NCBI GenBank assembly: GCA_022494885.1 | Contig: JAGVSM010001371.1 | Location: 310,001 to 374,000 of the forward strand | From: Micrasema longulum | Taxonomy: Eukaryota; Arthropoda; Insecta; Trichoptera; Brachycentridae | Direction of reading: 5' to 3' | Length of the DNA: 64,000 nt | In this document: in pieces, positions 1 through 9,109 of the stretch | Position numbering within the stretch: position 1 is the stretch's first letter | Layout of the letters: each line of letters begins with the position of its first letter | The notes under the pieces: model-generated | The model's input: the letters and a program-made list of their open reading frames with translations, nothing else | The model's database searches: none | What the model was told of the DNA's origin: nothing | Program-made: the position numbers and the translations under genes

Positions 1-90
1 TAGACTCAAATCAGTGTTTGATTTATAATATTTTTAGTTCAAATATGGAGTTCTAAAAAATAAACACCAAATCAATCAATTCCTTTTTAC

Positions 91-339
91 CTATCATATG
101 TTCTAGAATGATATTCCATCCTATGACAAATGCCCAGAACTCGCCAATACTGACGTAGGTGTAGAGATATGCACTTCCAGCTCTTGGTACTCTAGTCCCG
201 AATTCAGCATAGCACAAAGCAGCTAGCAATGAAGCTAGACCAGCCAGCATGAAGCTGAGAACTGTGGCTGCACCTGCCAGCTCTCTCGCAACCGTTCCAG
301 TGAGCACATAAATTCCAGCACCAACCATATGGCCTATTC
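91..339 (-). CDS. SLC7A4-like cationic amino acid transporter, second coding exon
   Basis: This exon encodes residues about 48-131 of a member of the CAT branch of the APC transporter superfamily, a plasma-membrane carrier for cationic or related amino acids. It covers the end of TM1, TM2 and TM3. Visible signatures are [18 protein letters not shown], whose Gly-Ala-Gly is the unwound TM1 substrate-binding motif of APC carriers, [16 protein letters not shown], whose Glu matches the acidic residue important in mammalian CATs, and [17 protein letters not shown]. The minus-strand acceptor is a T-rich tract ending TTTTTAG at 341-340, and the donor is G|GTAAAA at 90-89. Both junctions are phase 1 and join in frame with the exon at 2618-2771, rebuilding a Gly codon (LLG-IGHMVG). 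Downstream exons (TM4 onward) lie beyond the left edge. The match to the SLC7A4/CAT4 group is from memory of the family; the exact subfamily is inferred. Confidence 0.95.
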
Positions 340-984
340 CTAAAAATTAAAAAAAGTTTTTAATGTTTTGCTACGTCAATAGTTATTAATGTAAACAAAG
401 ATTATTTTACTGCAAGTACCCATATAAAATGATTGATAAAGAACTTTCACATCCCACCATATGACTCAAAACTGTAATAATATCCCATAAAGTCCTTCTA
501 TCAGATTCTTACGGCAAGTTTCTACCATTTGTTTTTGCTAAATTTTAAGAATATCGTGTCTTTTATAGACTCACGAGAGCAAAACAACCATACTAATAAA
601 TATGTACCAAACATTTTTGGCAACATCTTCCACCAAGGGTGCAAACTGCAAACCATGGTAAAAGAGAAACGAATCTTCCGCTTATTCCAAAGATCATCCA
701 AAGGTTCGGAAGTTAAAAGATCAGAATGTGCAAGGCTACCGGGTTACACTCAAATATTCGAGCGCTTACTCCCAAGCGTATAAAACAGCTTATTCTTAAG
801 AAAGCAAACATGCTTGAGATTGGTGGTTTTAATACCCGCTTCTAAATAGAAATTTTTGATAGTATAATAATACTTTTATTTCAGTTAGGTGATTGAATGT
901 ACGACAATTACTAATGATAATACGAATTAGCAAGCCTGATATTCCCTAGTTCACAAGTCATAGTGCATGGCCACAGTGCCAAAC

Positions 985-1045
985 GTTCGATTGCGCGGTA
1001 CGGGCCAGTTGTCCGCGTGCGGGCGCCGCGCGCGATTTACGACGT
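985..1045. other. Short CpG-rich patch inside the transporter intron
   Basis: About 60 bp of roughly two-thirds G+C with many CpGs (for example GCGGGCGCCGCGCGCG). There is no matching repeat elsewhere in the window and no clear splice sites. It could be an intronic regulatory element, an alternative first exon or a fragment of a GC-rich repeat; undecided. Confidence 0.3.
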
Positions 1046-1215
1046 GGTTTGTGGGGAAGTCAAACCAGTTTAAAAAAAAAAAAAAATGTATCGATTTTTT
1101 AGATGCGAGTTGCATTTATTATTTCCCTTTTTACTATGTAAATGGTTTATGTTTCATAAAAATAGGGTTTTCTGCTTTTATATTTATTTATTTTAACATC
1201 TATTTATAAAAAAGA

Positions 1216-1660
1216 TTGACTGGAGGTTGGGCTTATCCAGAGACCAATATACATACGTATAATGAATTAGAAACTAGCTTAAATATATCTTCTCTTCAAG
1301 ATCGTCGAAATAAATCCGGCCATCTAGCCCTATTCAAAATTCTCAACTCACTCTTTGATGCGCCTGAACTACTTATCTCAGTAAAATTAAATATCCCAAC
1401 TAGAAACCTCAGACAAACTACTCTTTCATACCGATAGACTTTCATAGAACTAATTATGGTTTTCATTCACCTATGCCGAGAATTCTTAGGTCTACAAACA
1501 AACATATAAGTTTTGATTTCTGTCTGTTGTCTTTTTTCACATGATCACTTAAGAAAATTTAATTACAAACACCTATCTCCCACTTCCACTACCACCAAGT
1601 CTACTATAAACCATTATGTCTTTCTATTTTCCTTTACAATGATTTTCTACGCATAAATAA
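1216..1660 (+). pseudogene. Jockey-like LINE 3' end (family J1), C-terminal RT fragment plus 3'UTR
   Basis: The frame reads NISSLQDRRNKS, then LFKILNSLFDAPELL and KLNIPTRNLRQT, the C-terminal tail that follows the reverse transcriptase in insect Jockey-type LINEs. The copy is 5'-truncated and inserted in the transporter intron, on the strand opposite to the gene. After the stop at 1435-1437 the 3'UTR (ending near ATGATTTTCTACGCATAAAT) matches, in inverse orientation, the 3'UTR of the larger copy at 19.9-20.8 kb. Other J1 copies lie at 22,955-23,075 and 53,430-53,730. Confidence 0.8.
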
Positions 1661-1813
1661 GTCTTTAAAAATGTCAATATAAATAAATATATTTTAAAAA
1701 ATTCGTTTAATTTTTTTTTACATAAAATATCATTTTATTTATAAAAAAAAATCCCACATGGGCATGACCAATAAGCCTTTATTTTGTCTTTAAGTTTTTA
1801 GGAAAAAAATAAA

Positions 1814-1942
1814 ACCAGCAGCGAAAAAACTCTTTTTAGCTCAATGCGGAAATTGTGCGTGGTATTAAAAAGTAGCGAAAAGACTTCATTTTAAGTTTAC
1901 GTGAACATTAAACATAAAATAAATAGTCCTTTCGCTACTGGT
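1814..1942. repeat. Small inverted-repeat element (P-related)
   Basis: ACCAGCAGCGAAAAAACT (1814-1831) is repeated inversely at 1925-1942 with about 15/18 identity. The same end motif recurs inside the long palindrome at 36.4 kb, suggesting related foldback or MITE elements. No coding capacity. Confidence 0.5.
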
Positions 1943-2377
1943 TATGTTGGGTTTTCATAAACACAGTGATCATGTAAAGTGCCGTTTTTGCTTTTAACCT
2001 CCTCAATTGTGATGATTTTCATTTCGCGTGAAAAATATTATAATTAAAATTATAAAATTAATTGAACCGACCATAAAGTATGAATAGTATGAATAATTAC
2101 AAATTTAACCATTGAGAAAATCAATGACAGATCTCAAAGCATTGAAAATCTAAGACCGAAATTTAATGACAAATTCATTTGAGATGATTAATGACAACAA
2201 ATTGAATAATGATTAAAGCGAAGACTTTTCAGTAGTGTTTTGAGCGGTGATTCATTATGTAAATTTCTGATGAAAAGGGTTTTGAAGTTACAAATTTAAT
2301 AAAGGTACGTGCCTTTATAAACTGAATGATATAAATAATTGTGTTTATAAAAGGGATGGTAAATAATGTAAAAAGTA

Positions 2378-2478
2378 AATCGGCCACTTAAATCAGCTAG
2401 TGACAGGTGATAGGGTGATAAGCCTAGACTTCCACATTTCCTTAAAAATGTTTTTATTTCTCTTGTAGTTCGTTAAAT
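2378..2478 (-). repeat. M-family foldback repeat fragment
   Basis: This diverged copy contains GGCCACTTAAATCAGCTAG, then a variant of the 'gacaggtcataagccctgtag' block and TTTTATTTCTCTTGTAG, in the same order as the minus orientation of the M consensus described at 36,015. It lies in the transporter intron. Confidence 0.55.
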
Positions 2479-2617
2479 TATATTTTAGTTACATAAAATT
2501 AAATATATTAGACATCCATATTCCCCGGTCAAAAACGATCTCACCGAAATATATTAGCAATAAACTAATATAAAAAATAAATATATTCAAAAATAAATAC
2601 TAAGAGACAAACATTAC

Positions 2618-2771
2618 CTAACAAAGTTATATCAAACGTGGAGAGACATCTGTTCAGTTGAGTTTCTAAGGGGTCGTCATCCAAAGGTCTCGTTCTACCA
2701 AATCGGAGGCAAAGGCCGGCTACTACGCGCGCGAGCACCTGCCTGCGCGCTCCCGCCATTTTACCCGGCTA
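2618..2771 (-). CDS. SLC7A4-like transporter, first coding exon (ATG at 2759)
   Basis: The exon has 12 nt of 5'UTR and 47 codons plus one base. Translation starts MAGARRQVLARVVAGL and ends ETQLNRCLSTFDITLLG, the N-terminal layout of SLC7A4/CAT4 proteins: a short basic cytosolic stretch, then a conserved MET/ETxLxRCLSTxDxTLLG block leading into TM1. The start has a strong context (A at -3, G at +4) and an in-frame TAG lies 9 nt upstream on the minus strand, so this is the true N-terminus. The acceptor is an excellent TTTTTTTCTAG at 2776-2772 and the donor is TTAG|GTAATG at 2617. Because an acceptor precedes the start codon, at least one upstream non-coding exon must exist. The exon is CpG-rich (CGCGCGCG) in an AT-rich region. 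Confidence 0.94.
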
Positions 2772-3119
2772 CTAGAAAAAAAGTTCACATATTCATTTAT
2801 TTATTTGATTAGGACAATTTGTACAGTATTTTTTGTAAAAATTACTTTAAGGGCGCAATACAATAATCATTCAAACTCGCCTTGCAGCTACAAAGCGCAT
2901 CTGGGGTTAAGATTCAAGTTCCCCATCTCCAATAAGGATAAATGTAGTAATTATAAAGGATGTCTAGTCTGTTCAAAAAATATCGCAATTTCGTGTTTTT
3001 TCAAAAATTATTTATTTATTCATGAATATGTATTTTTTTCTATGAATATCTATTTGTTGTTAACATAACGCCATAAAAAAATCGAAAATCGAATATACGT
3101 AACCCGCAGAAATTCAAAA

Positions 3120-4080
3120 CTTATACTTTAGAAAATATAAAAGGCAATGTTTGTACGTGTGTCCTCGATGGACTAAATAACTACTGGACCGATTTACATG
3201 CAATTTCCGGCAAAATGTAGGTTTTTGCCACGAGCATATTTAAAACTCTTAAAATTTTCAAATTATTAAGTAGAAAAAAAGTAATGCGCGAAAATATTTT
3301 TTCATCGTAATTGGGGCTGCATTTGCCGAGAAAACATAATACAAAAAAATTTAAAAGATGATATTTTTTTGTTTATAAATAAAAATGTTTGTGAATGTTT
3401 ACAAACAAATTTTGTTTTTAATGGACCCCAATCAAATTATTTCCTTAAATTCCCAAAAATGTGTATCCATTGATTTCTTTTTAATAGATTTTCAGTAACA
3501 AGTTCAAGAAAGGAGCTCTGCGCTGGTTTGGACATGTAGAACGAATGGACAGCGAGAGAACGGCTAAGAATATTTACAATGCGAATGTTGATGGATGCAG
3601 AAATAGAGGAAGACCGAGAAAGACATGGCATGACCAAATCCAACATATACTTAAAGATGGACATGTCAAAAGTCCTAATAATCGGCGCGCGTGCATGAGA
3701 AGATGTATGAATGTAGAGGAAGCGAGATCTCTTTGCAAAGATAGAGTGTTGTGGCGTTCTATCCTCTCTGCCTACCCTTACGGGGAAACGGCGTGATGGT
3801 TTGTTGTTGTTATAAAATAATATTAACTTACATTTAATACATTTTTGAAAATCACATTCTCACATACAGTGCACCCCTGTTGGTTGCAAGATCAGAGTTT
3901 GACATTTGCAAAAATAGTTATATATTTGAAAGTTCATTGTTTTATATTTTGGAATTTAAACATTAAGAAGTTCCTAGTTACCAACTTAAATTCAATATTT
4001 GAAAATAAATTATTTTAAGTTCTGAAATTCAATCATAAACAGGTACCTAGGTACAACAAGTACGCTTAATACAATAATTG
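3120..4080 (+). repeat. Z-family interspersed repeat, interrupted by a LINE fragment
   Basis: It begins near AAAAGGCAATGTTTGTACG and includes 'ggactaaataactactggaccgattt', then CCCCAATCAAATTATTTCC. After the RT fragment it resumes with CAGTGCACCCCTGTTGGTTG and GTTTGACATTTGC. The same ordered blocks occur inverted at 28,270-28,795 and 51,140-51,715, and in part at 15,390-15,700, so the unit is an interspersed repeat. Its class (Helitron-like, MITE or LINE-derived) cannot be decided here. Confidence 0.6.
3488..3796 (+). pseudogene. Non-LTR retrotransposon C-terminal fragment (RTE-like)
   Basis: The open frame contains GALRWFGHVERMDSERTAK, then RGRPRKTWHDQI and CMNVEEARSLCKDRVLWRSI, ending at TGA 3794. 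'LRWFGHVERM...GRPRKTW' followed by a 'DR..WRS' tail is typical of the C-terminus of insect RTE-type LINEs. No RT domain remains (5' truncation). The GTTGTTGTTA-rich tract after the stop resembles a simple-sequence 3' tail. Confidence 0.8.
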
Positions 4081-4552
4081 ATATTAAACTTTTGATTGTG
4101 TTAATTTAATAAGTACAAGTATGTACTCAAATCTAGCAATAGCAAAGCATTGCGGGGTTCGGCTCGTAATTAAGACTAAAGCATTAACTATGTGGTCAAA
4201 CATTTTACGAAATGTTATTAAATATTTGTATGTAACCACTTACCAACTTTTCTTTGTCTAAATAGTGAAAGGTGTTCAAGAACATATTATGATATGTCTT
4301 CACAATAACATAATAATAATCATGTCTTTAATAAAGATACAAGAGCTAAAACCTTTCATATAAATAGGTAATAAAAGGTTAAAAGAAAATAATATGGAAA
4401 TATTTTACATTAGGAAAGCTTTGAAAAATGTTACTTCGATCAATAATCAAACAACCTTTCAATATAGCCCATTATGCGATGTTTCACAGTAATGGTCATC
4501 CTATTTCCTTTTTCCATCACAATATAAAATATTTTAAAAACCTAATCACTGC

Positions 4553-4745
4553 AGGTGTAATAGTCAGCGCGTTTGCTTACAATGCGAGAGGTCTCGGAAT
4601 CGATTTCCGACATGGTTGATATGAAATACTTATTTGAAAGGGTGTTTTAACACCAGAATATATGATCAAGATATGCTGAGATTGGTGTGCCAATGCAGTG
4701 CCCTATGCACCATAAGATGCGGAAAGGGAATGATGATGAATAAGT
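4553..4745 (+). repeat. tRNA-derived SINE (family S1), internally deleted
   Basis: A box A-like region (GGTGTAATAGTCAGCGCG), a box B-like region (TCGGAATCGATTTCC), the body, and a tail GGAAAGGGAATGATGATGA with a short GAT repeat. The 'ccctggactggtacctgaagcg' block of full copies is missing. It is nested in PLE-1 copy A. Confidence 0.8.
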
Positions 4746-4814
4746 GCATGTGCTTATTGAAATGCATGTCGTTTTGGTTATATATTTTTGTGCAACAACT
4801 ATGGTGAATAATTG

Positions 4815-4858
4815 GTGTCTTGACGAAGAGATGGGTACATCTCGAAAACGGTAGGCAT
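4815..4858 (+). ncRNA. Hammerhead-ribozyme-like motif, PLE-1 copy A
   Basis: In order: stem I strand GTGTC, core TTGACGA (consensus CTGANGA; C3 is T here), stem II GAGATG/CATCTC closing a GGTA loop, core GAAA, a short ACGGTA segment in place of a helix III, then the stem I return GGCAT. Stem II shows a C-to-T/G-to-A paired change relative to the other copies, so pairing is kept. The mutated C3 makes self-cleavage of this copy unlikely. Confidence 0.55.
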
Positions 4859-4919
4859 AGAAAAGTCGGTTAGTAGTTACATACATATATTCAATGACAT
4901 TAAATTATAACATAAGAGC

Positions 4920-5110
4920 TAGATTACAATACGTTTTGCAGCTACAGAGCGCACGGACGTTTGAAAATCTAGCCCCCATTTACACTGCACAAAAAAAAAC
5001 TAAGAAGTGTTGTTTTATTTATAAACAATTGATGAAATGAACTACATGTCATGAAGCTACAGAGCGCATGGGTAGTTAAAAATCTAGACTTTTTTTATAG
5101 TAAAAGTTAA
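4920..5110 (-). repeat. Short interspersed repeat with 'gcgctctgtagctgcaagacg' core
   Basis: The core appears inverted twice here (GCAGCTACAGAGCGCACGG and GAAGCTACAGAGCGCATGGG). The same core recurs at about 2,880, 15,315, 47,130-47,390 and 63,230, with a partly shared flank (ACTAGGATC..AACCGTCCATGC). Family unknown; two copies are tandemly arranged here and three at 47.1-47.4 kb. Confidence 0.55.
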
Positions 5111-5347
5111 ATTAAGACGTTGTATGAAAGCTAACAACACCAAAGTCTATCTATTTTGTACTGAATGCGCATTGTCATAATTAAATAATTGTAATTTTGT
5201 GTTTTTTGTGATTGTATAAATACACCCTGACGTTTTAATTTTTTTTAAAAAACTAAAAACATTTTATCAAAGAAAGTACAATTAAAAAAAAAAACTTTTT
5301 ATACATAGTACCTACACACTAATTTTTATTTTATATTTAACGTTTCT

Positions 5348-5407
5348 GACTCTCCTATGAGAGTCTAAACATGAACGTCTTGCTCTATAGCAAGACGTTC
5401 ATGTTTA
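5348..5407. repeat. Two adjacent perfect hairpins with identical CTAT loops
   Basis: Hairpin 1 is 7 bp (GACTCTC / GAGAGTC, 5348-5365) with loop CTAT. It abuts hairpin 2, a perfect 19-bp stem (5366-5384 / 5389-5407) also with loop CTAT. No flanking gene or repeat explains it. Confidence 0.8.
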
Positions 5408-5774
5408 GGCATGGCGTTTATTTTACAGTTATTTATAATACGCACTTTTTTTGCAATATTTTTATAAAAACATTTTCAAAAATATTTTCTTACAAAAATT
5501 TATCGATACGGCACGAAAATTACGATGAAGTGGGTTTTATATGATTCGTTAATTAATTTGGTTTCGAATAATATTTATGTTTCAGGTTCAGCAAACCTTT
5601 TTTTGGTAATCGAAATTTCGATAAACTTTACACTAAGTGACATTTGACATTGAGTTTAAAATTTTAATCTTTTTGTTTAGTCCATGTGTGATTTGCTGTT
5701 GCTCAAAGAAAAATAAAGATATCTAGTTATCCTGCCCTGTTAAGCTCTTGTTTTTAAGGGTTTGATATATTACC

Positions 5775-5920
5775 TCTGTAGTGCGGGTGAGGAAACACCC
5801 ATACAGATTCTATGTGAAAGTGATGCTTTACATCATAAAATAAGCCACATCCTCGGAGGAACACAGGTTAAACTTGAAGATGTTAAGGAGCTCGCCCTCT
5901 ACCCAATAAATCAATAATTT
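5775..5920 (+). pseudogene. Jockey/R1-type LINE C-terminal zinc-knuckle fragment
   Basis: The frame CSAGEETPIQILCESDAL, then ISHILGGTQVKLEDVKEL, ending at TAA, matches the Cys-rich C-terminal tail found after the RT/RNase H region of many insect LINEs (pattern CxxCGEEETPxHLLCECxAL...LG). A 3'UTR-like stretch runs to about 6060. Highly truncated. Confidence 0.7.
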
Positions 5921-6269
5921 ACGGATTCTGGTTTGGAAAGGAAGATTTAGCAAAATGAAAACACTTGCCTTTCTCACAGTGGTTGGGCTCGTTATAGACC
6001 TGGGCTCTGAGAGCAAAAACTATTCGCAGAGATCCGTCACAATATTCCTTTACATAGAACGCATGGAACCATTGGTTCCCCTAAATTTAGCTAAATAATG
6101 TTTATAAAATATCATGTTCAATAAATTAATCATCAGTCATAATACCTTATATTTAGATTACTATAAACAAACAATGTAATAATAATTTTATTTATAATCG
6201 CGATAAATTGCGGAGGAATTTTACAATCGTTTTATAAAAAATGATGAAAAGCAACGTAGCTCATCAACA

Positions 6270-6301
6270 CATCCATTTACCAGCGCTGTCATGTGCGTAC
6301 T
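6270..6301 (-). promoter_or_regulatory. Candidate core promoter (Inr + DPE) for the SLC7A4-like gene
   Basis: On the minus strand the initiator TCAGTA puts A(+1) at 6301. The sequence at +28 to +32 (6274-6270) is GGATG, a perfect match to the arthropod DPE consensus RGWYV at the required exact spacing. It sits in a CpG-rich island (about 6280-6520) that stands out from the AT-rich surroundings, 3.5 kb upstream of an acceptor preceding the SLC7A4-like start codon, on the same strand. The link to that gene is inferred from position and orientation. Possible exon-1 donors lie downstream (for example AAG|GTATTA near 6150), but I cannot choose one. Confidence 0.55.
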
Positions 6302-6545
6302 GATCAGCGAGAACTTGCTACCGGCTGGCTGGGTATCGATTTAAAGAACGATCGCGGCGGAAGGAAATTCAAAATTCCATTCCAGCGCCGTAACGAACGC
6401 GCAGTCCGGGCGTAGGCGCAGACTTAAATTTTCACTGGGCAACAGAAGCAATCGAAACATACCAATACATTATTTTCCATGTAGTTTATATGCGATGCAA
6501 ACGCTACGCCGCGCAGCACAGATGCAATTTTGGTATTTTGGCGCT
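6280..6545. other. CpG-rich island at a putative promoter
   Basis: About 260 bp contain many CG dinucleotides (GATCGCGGCGG, GCGCCGTAACGAACGCGCAG, GCTACGCCGCGCAGC), in strong contrast with the flanks. No long open frame is seen. It is best read as the upstream regulatory region of the minus-strand transporter gene. Confidence 0.5.
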
Positions 6546-6559
6546 GAACGTAATATTAT

Positions 6560-7255
6560 ATTAATTATTTTGTGGTGGAGTAGGAATACAAAATACAATT
6601 TAGAATTTAATTCAAACATTACATCAATATAATGTTGATTGTTTTAAGAAAAAAGTTTATAATCTACTACATATTTTGAATTTTTGGGTTCAAATAATGA
6701 CCAATTCTTTTTCGTTGAAAAGTCATGTTTTTTAACAAGGTGATATCAATTTTGGTTTCACTGCATTTTAGTCAAATAAAATATAACGCCACAAAATATT
6801 CGCAGTTATTTATTGTAGTATTAAAGTGAAGTTGGTTGATTTGTTATTTCAATTTATTACTAGATTTATTAAATTATTGTTATTATTTCTAAGCATATTG
6901 GTGTTTGGTTTGTCTTGAATTTCTTCAGGGCAGTAAATATTATTATGTACCAATTACTTATACATTAATTGCTTCCCCAATCAAAAACCCCACCGCACGC
7001 CCCTGCTTTACAGGTAGCAGAGACGTCAAAAGTTTGTATAGCACTTTTTCCCCCCTTTAAAAATAGAAATGTTCATTTTTAATACTATTTATCCATCTAA
7101 ATTACATTAAAACAATCGTATTAAGGCCAAAACACTTACTTGCTTCTTCAATGTTTGTTATAAATTTCTCATTTTTCATATTATAATATAATTACAATAT
7201 ATAAAAAATTGTGTTTGCTTTTACGTTACATTTTTTTTATAGTGTTAAATATTTA
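6560..7255. other. AT-rich unassigned spacer
   Basis: No coding frame, repeat or RNA gene recognised. Around 6980-7030 there is a small GC-richer tract (CCCCACCGCACGCCCCTGC) of unknown origin. Confidence 0.4.
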
Positions 7256-7261
7256 CGACCA

Positions 7262-7815
7262 GCTAAATACGATTAAAATGGTATATTATGCATTTGTACA
7301 GTCATTGCTTTCCTATGGAATAATTGGATGGGGGTAACTTACAACAATCATATTAAACCATTGGAAACTGTTCAAAAATTTATATTAAAAATAATGCTGC
7401 ACAAAAATCGCACTTATCCCTCTTTCAAATTGTTCCAAAAAGCTAAACTTTTAGACCTAAGACAAATACATTGTTTTTAATGTTTAAAATATATATTTAA
7501 GAACCAAAATTTATTATAAGTAATTAATATTACTATTATATATATTATAATTAAATAAAGAAGGAATCGTGTGTTAGAAATACTTTATCTTATTTTTTCT
7601 TTCTTATGTCACACAAAAGTATTATAACTGTCCATTATTTATTATAGGAGCAAAAATTCATTAACATTTTCTTGTATACCCACGAACAGGCCATGCCTTT
7701 GTGGGATTTTTTTGTTTACTATTTTTACTATTAATATGTATTTCATTGTTATGTAACTATGCTTTATTTTTTTAATACTTTGTTTTATCATTTATGTTTA
7801 TTGTAAAAAAACTAA
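7262..7815 (+). pseudogene. Jockey-like LINE 3' fragment with conserved 3'UTR (family J2)
   Basis: With one frameshift at about 7336 the frame reads IKMVYYAFVQSLLSYGIIGW, then TVQKFILKIMLHKNRTYPS and LFQKAKLLDLRQ. This is the post-catalytic RT segment (SYGIxxWG ... QKxILK) of Jockey-type elements. The 3'UTR at 7570-7810 (including CGAACAGGCCATGCCTTTGTGGG) is almost identical to 43,725-44,010 and, inverted, to 55,690-55,925. It ends in an A-rich tail. Confidence 0.75.
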
Positions 7816-8340
7816 AAAAAAAAAAACAACATATTAATGATTTTTTTTTTTGTTATATTTATTTTTGATCAGAATAAACTAAAAAACCTTAATTACATCA
7901 CACATAAGACTTTCACTGGTTTACTGAGTAAGTATTAAAAAAAAATGTAACAAAAATTTACTTCTGTGCCACTTACGGGAGTCACATTGAACGAAATGTT
8001 CAGGAAACTTGATTTTGTGTGCGATTTCCAGAACAAAAATTTTGAAGCAAATGTAAAATAATAATCTCTTTGAGAATAAAAGTACATATTAAAATAGCAT
8101 AATGGGACTACTCATGTTTTTTGCTTCAAAACAAAGAGGATTTGAGATTTTCAATTCAGCTTAAAAAAGCATTTATTATGACATAAGTGGACTTTGGTGT
8201 TTTTTTCACGTACAAAAAAAGTTATTGCAATAATTTCTGCATTTTTACTTTTAAAACGACAAAAATGGACTCCCGTGTTTTATCTTTTAAGGTACAGATT
8301 TGAACTCTCTGTTCCATCAAATAAATAAAATATTATTTCA
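7816..8340. other. AT-rich unassigned spacer
   Basis: Poly-A/T tracts and no conserved frame on either strand. Nothing recognised. Confidence 0.4.
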
Positions 8341-8344
8341 TGCC

Positions 8345-8405
8345 AAATTAAGAATTGAACCGGAGACCTCTTGCATGGCACGTTAACACGGTTACCACTA
8401 CAACA
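8345..8405 (-). repeat. SINE S1 head fragment
   Basis: On the minus strand it contains the box B region and anticodon-arm equivalent (AACCGGAGACCTCTTGCATGG on the plus strand), followed by the box A region. Body and tail are not preserved. Confidence 0.6.
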
Positions 8406-8691
8406 TTAAACGAACAAGTATATCCTTTCACGGAATGAACTAAAAACAACCGTCACAAATAATTATCTCACAAAAACTAAATGAAATTTTACTTTATAAC
8501 ACTAATTACAAAGTTTTGCATTACATTTACCTATTTAATCACTAACCACATCCGGTACGTAAAGTATTTAAAATTATTATTTTATGTAAGTACTGATTAA
8601 AAATATAGTGTGTGTATTAATATTTAATATCCGAGCGGATAAAAATACAGTTTTTTATGTGAAATAAAACCGGGACTCTGGAGGAGCGTTT

Positions 8692-8730
8692 TCGACTCGA
8701 TGCGATGGACTCGACTCGACTCGACTCGAT
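8692..8730. repeat. Short (GACTC)n microsatellite
   Basis: About four perfect tandem copies of GACTC within a GC-richer stretch, with imperfect units on the left side. Confidence 0.7.
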
Positions 8731-8749
8731 ATTTATGCCGAAAGAAGGT

Positions 8750-9065
8750 AATCCAGAAGTATATATAATAAGCACTTCATAGGATTCAAAAAAGAGGGAA
8801 ATGAATTCTTCAGTGACTGGGATTAAATTGATTGGACATGATCAGTTCACCGAAATGATTACAAAACTTTTCAAAAGCCTTGAAATTATTTTCAGAAGCC
8901 ATCAGATCTGTGTATCTGACAGGACCTATAACAGGGCCTCGGATAGTAGCGAGAAGCTCCATTAGGTAATCATAGAGAGGAGTAAAAGGACAAGACCTCG
9001 AGATGTGTCCAGAAAATTCATTCGGATATCCGCAGCAGCACAAAGAGGAATCAACAACATTAATA
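8750..9065. repeat. Unclassified dispersed repeat Q (copy 1)
   Basis: About 300 bp closely match 30,245-30,560 in the same orientation; blocks such as ACCGAAATGATTACAAAACTT and GATAGTAGCGAGAAGCTCCATT are shared. A plus frame (conserved EMITKLFKS, then RISAAAQRGINNI) and a minus frame are both fairly open, so the coding strand is unclear. Probably a piece of an unidentified transposon. Confidence 0.6.
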
Positions 9066-9109
9066 ACAATTTTTTTTTTATTAAATTTATCATGACCTGA
9101 TAAAAGCTG

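Larger units (their letters stand above)
340..2617 (-). other. SLC7A4-like gene intron between the two coding exons
   Basis: This GT-AG intron of 2,278 bp in phase 1 joins the two exons above in frame. It contains a Jockey-like LINE 3' end (1216-1660), a small inverted-repeat element (1814-1942), a fragment of the M foldback family (about 2378-2478), and a CpG-rich patch at about 985-1045 of unknown role. Bases 344-960 show no recognisable feature; a short open frame at 529-783 has no family resemblance. Confidence 0.85.
4213..4885 (+). mobile_element. Penelope-like element remnant (PLE-1 copy A) with terminal hammerhead-like motif and nested SINE
   Basis: The left end (4213-4245) is an inverted partial terminal repeat, and the right end (about 4810-4885) is the same repeat in direct sense. 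Between them a plus-strand frame reads LKENNMEIFYIRKALKN and then NNQTTFQYSPL, colinear with the C-terminal tail after the GIY-YIG domain in copy B (44.6-45.3 kb). The GIY-YIG part itself is largely decayed. A SINE occupies about 4553-4745. Inverted or direct pseudo-LTRs and 5' truncation are known hallmarks of Penelope-like retroelements. Confidence 0.7.

Noticed and set aside
529..783. 84-codon plus-strand open frame in the transporter intron
   Set aside because: No family signature, no splice sites that fit, and it is antisense to the gene's intron; treated as chance or decayed repeat.
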